A stretch of 11,680 bases of DNA, from assembly GCA_001618615.1 (NCBI GenBank), contig LKHB01000089.1, positions 1 through 11,680 on the forward strand, written 5' to 3'. The DNA is from Fermentibacter danicus (GTDB lineage: Bacteria > Fermentibacterota > Fermentibacteria > Fermentibacterales > Fermentibacteraceae). A program made the position numbers and the translations under genes. How positions within the stretch are numbered: the first letter of the stretch is position 1; each line of letters starts with the position of its first letter. Of this stretch, positions 6,649 to 11,680 are shown in pieces. The notes beneath the pieces were generated by a model. That model was not told the DNA's origin. It searched no databases and saw nothing but the letters and a program-made list of their open reading frames with translations.

Positions 6649-8420
6649 TTCTCCAGGCCTTGAAGGATTACTACTACAGGAAGGCGCACTTACAGGAAGC
6701 CGAAGCCGGTTCCGAAACGTATGACCCGGGCGATCGTATCGCTCCTCCTGGTTTCGAGTGGAAGGAGATTCCCTGGGTCATCGTCCTGGACAGGAACGGC
6801 ATGCCGGTTGTGCTGGAGGACACGAGAGAAAGAAAAGGTAAGAAGGTACGAGCTCGAAAGTTCCTTGTCCCTCATTCCGTCATCCGCGGTAATGATCTGA
6901 AGGCAAACCTGCTGTGGGACGGCATCGACTACGCTCTCGGTATCGATATCAAGGGGAAGGGTGATCCAGAGAGGACGGAGGAACAACACAGGTTGTTCAA
7001 GGAGGAGATCAAGAAGCTGTCCCTCGATTCAGACGAGGCTGTGAAAGCAGTCAGGCTCTTCCTGGACAGGGTGAACAAGATAGAACTTCTTTCCAGCCTT
7101 GATGGATGGAAGAGCATGATGGAGGACAAGGCTCCAAACGTCACCTTCAGATTGGCTGGCGACTCACTCACGGTCGGCGAGAGACGGAGCGTATCCCAAA
7201 TCCTATCAGTGCGAGAGGATGACAGTCTTCCTATCGGGACATGCATGGTCTCCGGTGAGAAGGACAGGCTGACCAAACTCCACGCCAAGATCAAAGGTGT
7301 CTGGGGAGCACAATCGTCCGGCGGGAGCATAGTTTCCTTCAATGCCGATGCCTTCGAATCCTACGAGAAAGAACAGGGAATGAACGCACCGGTCGGGGTT
7401 GTCGCAGCTACTGCATATACGACAGCACTTAATCATCTTCTTCGCGAAGACTCCGAGCAGAGAATGCAGGTCGGTGATACCTCGACGGTTTTCTGGTCTG
7501 AGAAACCGAGTGAATTCGAACTGAGTTTCGGTACTTTCTTCCGGGAATCACCAAAAGATGATCCCGATCGTATGACAGGCGCTGTCAGAGACCTGTACAG
7601 ATCTGTCGAAACCGGTGTCCTCAACGAAGACGAACAGCAGAAGTTTTATGTGCTCGGACTTGCACCAAATGCTGGTAGGATCTCAATCAGGTTCTGGCTG
7701 ACCGGAACGATCGGTAAGTTCTCAGACGCTATCAGACAACACTTCCTCGATATCCAGATCGTCCATGGACCCAGGGATCCGGAAATCCTCTCACTTTTCA
7801 GGCTTCTTGTCTCGGTCGCGGTGCAGGGTAAAACCGACAATATCCCTTCGCACCTTACAGAAGGCATCATGCGGGCCATCCTGCAGAAGAGGCAGTATCC
7901 GAGAGCGTTACTACAGGCTGCAATCGTCCGGGTAAGAGCCGAACATGAGGTCAACTACGCAAGAGCGGCACTGATCAAGGCATGTCTCAACAGGTCTTCT
8001 CACACTAGGAGTGGTGATGCAGAAAAGGAGTTTCAGATGAGTCTCGATCCATCAAACAGGAACGAAGGATACCTCTTGGGGCGGCTGTTTGCCGCGCTCG
8101 AAAAGGTACAGGAGGAGGCAAGCCCGGGCATCAATGCAACAATCCGGGACAGATTCTACGGGGCTGCGTCAAGTACGCCGGTGACGGTATTCGGCAACCT
8201 GATGCGGCAGAAGAATCATCACATCGCGAAAATCGATAACCCTGGCAGACAAGTGTTCTACGAGAAGCTCATCGGACAGATAATGGAAGGTATCGATGAC
8301 TTTCCAGCTCATCTGTCGCTGGACGACCAGGGCCGGTTCGCGATCGGATACTACCACCAAAGGCAGGATTTCTACACCAGGAAGACCGACAGGATAGAAG
8401 AAATGGGGGTTCAGAAGTGA
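6645..8420 (+). CDS. cas8c: Cas8c (Csd1): type I-C Cascade large subunit
   Basis: Cas8c recognises the PAM, opens the target duplex and recruits Cas3. The 591-residue length and the Csd1-type segments identify it: the start MILQALKDYYYRKA, the block around NLLWDGIDYALGI, and the diagnostic LGLAPNAGRISIRFW in the middle of the protein, followed by a helical C-terminal third. It begins at ATG 6645, which overlaps the cas5c stop as ATGA and is preceded by a strong GGAGG (6630-6634). It ends at TGA 8418-8420, overlapping the GTG of cas7c (GTGA). The last 127 codons are very probably also translated separately as Cas11c (see that entry). The gene is intact. The +strand codons, ribosome sites and overlaps agree, and all other frames here are shadows. 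Confidence 0.96.
   Translation: MILQALKDYYYRKAHLQEAEAGSETYDPGDRIAPPGFEWKEIPWVIVLDRNGMPVVLEDTRERKGKKVRARKFLVPHSVIRGNDLKANLLWDGIDYALGIDIKGKGDPERTEEQHRLFKEEIKKLSLDSDEAVKAVRLFLDRVNKIELLSSLDGWKSMMEDKAPNVTFRLAGDSLTVGERRSVSQILSVREDDSLPIGTCMVSGEKDRLTKLHAKIKGVWGAQSSGGSIVSFNADAFESYEKEQGMNAPVGVVAATAYTTALNHLLREDSEQRMQVGDTSTVFWSEKPSEFELSFGTFFRESPKDDPDRMTGAVRDLYRSVETGVLNEDEQQKFYVLGLAPNAGRISIRFWLTGTIGKFSDAIRQHFLDIQIVHGPRDPEILSLFRLLVSVAVQGKTDNIPSHLTEGIMRAILQKRQYPRALLQAAIVRVRAEHEVNYARAALIKACLNRSSHTRSGDAEKEFQMSLDPSNRNEGYLLGRLFAALEKVQEEASPGINATIRDRFYGAASSTPVTVFGNLMRQKNHHIAKIDNPGRQVFYEKLIGQIMEGIDDFPAHLSLDDQGRFAIGYYHQRQDFYTRKTDRIEEMGVQK
8025..8030 (+). promoter_or_regulatory. Internal ribosome binding site for Cas11c within cas8c
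   Basis: A near-perfect Shine-Dalgarno AAGGAG, preceded by AA, sits 6 bases before an in-frame ATG (8037) inside cas8c. Codons here read Glu-Lys-Glu-Phe-Gln before the Met. It is the strongest such site within the coding region that I noticed, and it sits exactly where family knowledge predicts one. Confidence 0.8.
8037..8420 (+). CDS. cas11c: Cas11c small subunit, internal translation product of cas8c
   Basis: Type I-C Cascade contains a small subunit made from an internal start in cas8c, shown experimentally for other I-C systems such as that of Desulfovibrio vulgaris. Here ATG 8037 is in frame with cas8c (Met465) and is preceded by AAGGAG with a 6-base spacer. It would yield 127 residues beginning MSLDPSNRNEGYLLGRLFA, a mainly helical protein of the expected size that shares the cas8c stop at 8418-8420. 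Two copies line the belly of the complex and bind the non-target strand in known structures. The sequence supports the start strongly. The identity follows from position and family knowledge, not from a separate homology search. Confidence 0.83.
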   Translation: MSLDPSNRNEGYLLGRLFAALEKVQEEASPGINATIRDRFYGAASSTPVTVFGNLMRQKNHHIAKIDNPGRQVFYEKLIGQIMEGIDDFPAHLSLDDQGRFAIGYYHQRQDFYTRKTDRIEEMGVQK

Positions 8421-9331
8421 GCGAACCGATAAGGAATAGATACGACTTTGTCCTTGTCTTCGACGTGCAGGACGGCAATCCGAATGGCGATCCCGATGCA
8501 GGGAACCTTCCCAGGCTTGATGCGGAAACCGGTTGCGGGCTCGTAACCGATGTGTGCCTAAAGCGCAAGGTCAGGAATTTCGTACAAATGACAAAGACCG
8601 GAGTCGAAGGATACGATGTTTTCATCAAAGAGAAGGCTGTCCTAAACAACCTGATCGACAATGCCTACGCGAAACTGGGTATCGACCTGATCGAGTCACC
8701 CCAGAACAAGAGCGATGGTGCCAAGAGAAACAAGAGCGGGACGGGCCAGGGCTCTGAAGTCGAAAGGGCCCGGGCTGAAATGTCTCGTTCCTATTACGAT
8801 ATCCGTTCTTTCGGTGCTGTGATGTCCACGGGCGCCAATGCCGGGCAGGTGCGCGGGCCGGTACAGATGACTTTCGGTAGATCCGTCGATCCGATCGTCA
8901 CGTCCGAGCACTCCATCACCAGAATGGCTGTGGCAACGGAGGCGGAAGCCGAGAAGCAGGGCGGGGACAATCGAACCATGGGCAGGAAGAACACTGTGCC
9001 CTACGGAGTATACATTTCGCACGGCTTCGTCTCTGCCAACCTGGCGGCTCAGACTGGATTCTCGCAGGAAGACCTCAACCTGTTCTGGGATGCTCTGAAA
9101 ATGATGTTCGAGCACGACAGATCGGCTGCTCGCGGACTGATGGCCACAAGGAAGCTTGTCGTTTTCAGGCATGATTCGGCATTGGGAAATGCCCCTGCAC
9201 ACCGGCTCTTCGAATTAGTCTCTCTCAGGAAGAAGGACGAGTCAAAGCCTGCACGAAGCTTCTCCGACTATGAGTGCACCGTGAAGTCATCCGAGGTTCC
9301 GGTGGGTGTGACCCTGATGGAACTCGTCTAG
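8417..9331 (+). CDS. cas7c: Cas7c (Csd2): Cascade backbone subunit
   Basis: Cas7c polymerises along the crRNA spacer to form the Cascade backbone. The 304-residue protein shows the Csd2/Csh2 family hallmark near its N-terminus, RYDFVLVFDVQDGNPNGDPDAG, then LPRLDAETGCGLVTDVCLKRKVR, a central region with YYDIRSFGAVMSTG and the G-x-V-x-G-P-V-Q-M-TF pattern (GQVRGPVQMTFG), and later the TEHSITR-like SEHSITRM. It starts with GTG at 8417, overlapping the cas8c TGA, with a G-run (8404-8409) as ribosome site. It ends TAG at 9329-9331. Length and motifs are normal for the family. The 57 bases to cas4 hold only the cas4 ribosome site (GAGGTAGGTG region). Confidence 0.97.
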   Translation: MSEPIRNRYDFVLVFDVQDGNPNGDPDAGNLPRLDAETGCGLVTDVCLKRKVRNFVQMTKTGVEGYDVFIKEKAVLNNLIDNAYAKLGIDLIESPQNKSDGAKRNKSGTGQGSEVERARAEMSRSYYDIRSFGAVMSTGANAGQVRGPVQMTFGRSVDPIVTSEHSITRMAVATEAEAEKQGGDNRTMGRKNTVPYGVYISHGFVSANLAAQTGFSQEDLNLFWDALKMMFEHDRSAARGLMATRKLVVFRHDSALGNAPAHRLFELVSLRKKDESKPARSFSDYECTVKSSEVPVGVTLMELV

Positions 9332-9388
9332 AATCCAACGCATCGGAATTAGTATAGAGAAGATGAGGTAGGTGTCGAAGCACCCGAT

Positions 9389-10070
9389 ATGACCAAAAGG
9401 TTTTCGGACGACGAGTTGCTCGCGCTCTCTCTGCTGCAGCACATCGTGTTCTGTGAGCGACAATGCTCCCTGAACTCGAACGAGCAGCTCTGGTTCGACA
9501 ACAAGCTGACGGTATCGGGTAGTCAGCTCCATCGAAGGGTTCATGGTGAGGCCCCGAGACGTGAGAAGCGGGGCGATGTAGTCATCGTAAGGGAACTGAT
9601 GCTCTGCTCCCATATTCTCGGAGTAACCGGCAAGGCTGATGTGGTAGAGTTTCATAAGGTCCCGTCAGCCGGCGTGCTGATCGAGGGATGCGATGGGTTC
9701 TGGCAGCCATACCCGGTCGAATACAAGCATGGAAAGCCGAAGGTGGANNGATTGCGACAGGGTCCAGCTCTGCGCCCAGGCGATATGCCTCGAGGAGATG
9801 CTTGGATCCGAAGTCCCGGAAGGAGCACTTTTCTACGGCCGGATTCAGAAGAGGGAGCAGGTGGTTTTCAACAAGGAGCTTCGACTCAGAACTCAGGACA
9901 GTGCTCAGAAGCTTCACGAGCTTGTCGAAGGCGGCTGTAATCCGCCGGCGGAACTGAGAGATTGCTGCAATCAGTGCGCGATGAAGGATACATGCATGCC
10001 CGAAGTGACCGGATCGAGCAGACGAGCTACAAACTACATAGATCGAGCTCTGCGGGACCAAACCGAATGA
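9389..10070 (+). CDS. cas4: Cas4 exonuclease, interrupted only by an assembly NN
   Basis: Cas4 trims prespacers and selects the PAM during adaptation; it is a RecB-like nuclease with a 4Fe-4S cluster. The first part (codons from ATG 9389) shows C22-ERQ-C26, GKAD with Asp84 (residues 81-84) and VEYK with Glu111 and Lys113, the metal-binding RecB motifs. At 9748-9749 the sequence has NN, and the frame shifts there. The rest continues from 9750 in another frame as DCDRVQLCAQAICLEEML, then ends with the cysteine set CCNQCAMKDTC (codons at 9963, 9966, 9975, 9993) and TGA at 10068-10070. All expected elements are present on the two sides, and the junction falls between KPK and DRVQLC, where the family runs on without interruption. 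One surplus base at the NN restores the frame. I therefore read this as an intact gene with an assembly error. Confidence 0.9.
9748..9749. other. Assembly ambiguity (NN) inside cas4
   Basis: Two undetermined bases coincide exactly with the change of reading frame in cas4. Between the last clear codon of the first frame (GTG, ends 9745) and the first of the second frame (GAT, 9750) lie four positions; three would give a continuous protein. It looks like a contig join or a miscalled position. Confidence 0.95.
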
Positions 10071-10080
10071 GCATTCTCTC

Positions 10081-11109
10081 ATGAAGAAGCATCTGAACAC
10101 GGTCTATGTGACAACACCGGGCGCATACCTGTCGCTGGAAGGCGAGGCGATCGTCGTGAAGGCGGACGGCGCGGTAAAAGGCCGCCTGCCGATGCACATG
10201 CTCGAGAGCATCGTGTGTTTCGGGCACGTCGGGATAAGCCCGCCTTTGATGTTCGCGGCATGCGAACGAGGTATCTGTATCGCGTGGTTCACAGAACACG
10301 GGAGATTCCAAGCCAGGGTCGGAGGCCCCGTGTCGGGCAACATCCTCTTGCGTAAGGCTCAGTATAGACTGACTGAGGATTCTTTCCAGAAGGCGCTTGT
10401 TGCACGTTCGTTCGTCATCGGCAAGATCGCAAATTGCAGATCCATTCTACAGAGGAACGCAAGGGATCATCCTGACAAATCTGGTTCGGATGCGAAGGAA
10501 GCTGTAGATGCCCTTGCGGGGAGCCTTCGCTGCGCTTCCGAGTGTACCGATGTGGATGCTCTCCGTGGAATAGAAGGAATGGCTGCAAACTACTACTACG
10601 GTGTCTTCGACGGGATGGTCCACATAGATGAAGAGTCATTGAGATTCAGGCACCGCTCGAGACGGCCTCCTCTCGACAGGGTAAATGCCCTTCTATCATT
10701 CATCTATACAATGCTCGTCCACGACTGCGTATCAGCGCTGGAAGGCGTTGGTCTCGATCCACAAGCGGGTTTTCTCCATTCAGACAGACCGGGAAGGCCT
10801 TCACTCGCACTCGATCTGATGGAGGAGTTCAGGGCGTTTGTTGCGGACAGGCTTGTGCTGAGTCTCATCAATCGCCGTCAGGTCACACCGGCTGGTTTCA
10901 CAGTCACGGAATCCGGGGCGGTTTTGATGGACGACACTACACGAAAAGCTGTTCTGGTCGGCTACCAGGAGCGGAAGAACGAAGAACTTCGGCACCCGTT
11001 TCTTGAGGAACAGGTTACAGTCGGAATGCTTCCGCACCTCCAGGCCAGATTGCTGTCACGGCATCTCCGAGGAGATCTCGATGCATACCCACCATTTCTT
11101 GTGAAGTAG
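10081..11109 (+). CDS. cas1: Cas1 integrase, type I-C
   Basis: Cas1 catalyses insertion of new spacers as a Cas1-Cas2 complex. The 342-residue product has the N-terminal beta domain (start MKKHLNTVYVTTPGAYLSLE) and the helical catalytic domain with the metal ligands Glu165 (IEGMAANYY), His233 (FLHSDRPGRPSLALDLMEE) and Asp245, plus Glu248 where some Cas1 proteins have a second Asp. This pattern and length are typical of I-C Cas1. ATG 10081 is used because the in-frame homology starts there; it lies 10 bases after the cas4 stop, with no strong Shine-Dalgarno, so translation may depend on coupling to cas4. Only 6 bases separate its TAG from cas2. It appears intact. Confidence 0.97.
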   Translation: MKKHLNTVYVTTPGAYLSLEGEAIVVKADGAVKGRLPMHMLESIVCFGHVGISPPLMFAACERGICIAWFTEHGRFQARVGGPVSGNILLRKAQYRLTEDSFQKALVARSFVIGKIANCRSILQRNARDHPDKSGSDAKEAVDALAGSLRCASECTDVDALRGIEGMAANYYYGVFDGMVHIDEESLRFRHRSRRPPLDRVNALLSFIYTMLVHDCVSALEGVGLDPQAGFLHSDRPGRPSLALDLMEEFRAFVADRLVLSLINRRQVTPAGFTVTESGAVLMDDTTRKAVLVGYQERKNEELRHPFLEEQVTVGMLPHLQARLLSRHLRGDLDAYPPFLVK

Positions 11110-11115
11110 GCAGGT

Positions 11116-11406
11116 ATGTTCGTTCTTGTCAGTTATGACGTCAGTACAGTGAACTCTGCGGGGCGGAGGAGACTCAGGCGAGTATCGAAGGCATGTCTCG
11201 ACTTCGGCCAACGCGTTCAGAACTCAGTGTTCGAGTGCATAGTCGATTCTGCACAGTGGGCGGTACTGAGGGGACGCCTTCTGTACGAGATGAAGGAGGA
11301 TGAGGACAGCCTTCGCTTCTATTTTCTCGGAGCTAATTACCGGAATAAGGTTGAGCATCATGGAATCAAGGATGTGCCTGATCTCGAAGGCCCTATTCTG
11401 TTCTAG
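11116..11406 (+). CDS. cas2: Cas2, type I-C adaptation subunit
   Basis: Cas2 dimers bridge two Cas1 dimers in the spacer-integration complex. The 96-residue protein opens MFVLVSYDVS, the ferredoxin-like first strand with the conserved Asp8, followed by the RRRLRRVSKACLDFGQRVQNSVFEC segment typical of this group. Usual I-C Cas2 length is 96-97. AGGCAGG lies just before the ATG. It is the last gene of the operon; its TAG is immediately followed by the inverted repeat of the leader. Confidence 0.96.
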   Translation: MFVLVSYDVSTVNSAGRRRLRRVSKACLDFGQRVQNSVFECIVDSAQWAVLRGRLLYEMKEDEDSLRFYFLGANYRNKVEHHGIKDVPDLEGPILF

Positions 11407-11449
11407 CCGCGAACGTGAAGCTGACATGGACGGCACGCTTGGTTCGCGG
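11407..11449. repeat. Inverted repeat at the cas2-leader junction
   Basis: CCGCGAAC (11407-11414) pairs perfectly with GTTCGCGG (11442-11449). Inside it, AAGC (11418-11421) pairs with GCTT (11437-11440), leaving a 15-base loop and a small asymmetric bulge. It begins at the base after the cas2 stop codon. There is no U-run, so an intrinsic terminator is unlikely; a protein-binding or RNA structural role in the leader is more plausible. Confidence 0.7.
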
Positions 11450-11582
11450 AGCCATAACATATTGCTATTCATTGCGATGCAAGCTGCTATTTCTCTGGAG
11501 AGGTTGAAGTGAGTCGTTTCAGGGGCGGTCCGCGGAAGCGTCTCCGGTTCTTATTGCCGTATATTGCCATAGGCGCATGACC
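11407..11582 (+). promoter_or_regulatory. CRISPR leader
   Basis: This is the 176 bases between the cas2 stop and the first repeat, the expected site of Cas1-Cas2 docking and of array transcription. It starts with a hairpin-forming inverted repeat (11407-11449). ATTGC occurs in two pairs with exactly 10-base spacing: at 11461 and 11471, and at 11553 and 11563 (the second pair as ATTGCC). No consensus promoter stands out. A 70-codon ORF (11300-11512) runs into it from inside cas2 in another frame and is not credible. Confidence 0.8.
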
Positions 11583-11680
11583 GTCGCGCCCCGCGCGGGC
11601 GCGTGGATTGAAACTTACCGATATGGAATATGGCGCCTTCGGGCATTGTCGCGCCCCGCGCGGGCGCGTGGATTGAAACG
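11583..11680 (+). CRISPR. Start of type I-C CRISPR array (two repeats, one spacer, continues past window)
   Basis: Two identical 32-base repeats lie at 11583-11614 and 11648-11679, separated by a 33-base spacer (11615-11647); base 11680 is the first of the next spacer. The repeat starts GTCGCGCC and ends ATTGAAAC, the well-known I-C repeat. It contains a perfect 7-bp stem, CGCGCCC / GGGCGCG, with a 5-base loop CGCGC. Cleavage by Cas5c at the stem base would leave the usual 11-nt 5' handle TGGATTGAAAC. The array is read on the + strand, downstream of cas2, so the visible spacer is leader-proximal and hence the most recently acquired. I could not identify its target. Confidence 0.97.

Noticed and set aside
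9389..9940. cas4 as a truncated or frameshifted pseudogene
   Set aside because: The frame change falls on the NN, and both halves together give a full set of Cas4 motifs.
11300..11512. 70-codon ORF spanning the end of cas2 and the leader
   Set aside because: Out of frame with cas2, no ribosome site seen, runs into the leader palindrome.
3696..11680. A previously undescribed defence system
   Set aside because: Gene order, motifs and repeat identify a standard type I-C CRISPR-Cas locus; only the upstream relic and details of the leader are unusual.

Overview
This is a bacterial chromosomal fragment. It comes from a draft or metagenome-type assembly, since there is an NN join at 9748-9749. The first 2.5 kb encode two outer-membrane proteins, one of them of the Omp85 superfamily, so the host is very probably a diderm bacterium with a high-GC genome. 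Tyr/Asp/Pro-rich surface-protein sequence of the kind seen around 330-383 is common in uncultured FCB-type phyla, but that placement is only a guess.

Layout: (1) 3-1178, the 3' part of an outer-membrane beta-barrel-like protein; (2) 1180-2532, an Omp85/BamA-like protein one base downstream; (3) 2502-3059, minus strand, a small conserved but uncharacterised protein that converges on and overlaps the Omp85 gene; (4) 3060-3486, non-coding, AT-richer, with an 8-bp inverted repeat, several GTCAGG cores in alternating orientation and a good sigma70-type promoter; (5) 3487-3699, a small ORF that looks like the truncated start of a second, different Cas3 HD domain, joined to the next gene by ATGA; (6) 3696-11406, a complete type I-C CRISPR-Cas operon in the order cas3-cas5c-cas8c(with internal cas11c)-cas7c-cas4-cas1-cas2; (7) 11407-11582, the leader; (8) 11583-11680, the first two repeats and first spacer of the array, which runs off the window.

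How it works together: Cas5c, Cas8c, Cas11c and Cas7c should form the type I-C Cascade on crRNAs cut from the 32-nt repeats by Cas5c. Cas3 supplies HD nuclease and helicase activity for target degradation. Cas4, Cas1 and Cas2 acquire spacers at the leader end. Genes are tightly packed, with ATGA or GTGA overlaps at cas5c-cas8c and cas8c-cas7c, so one polycistronic message from the promoter near 3416-3444 is likely.

The CRISPR system is a recognised type, not a new one. The points most worth a second look are the HD-like relic ORF ahead of cas3, the well-marked internal start for Cas11c, the palindromic region upstream of the operon, the structured leader, and the apparent cas4 frame break, which coincides with the assembly NN.
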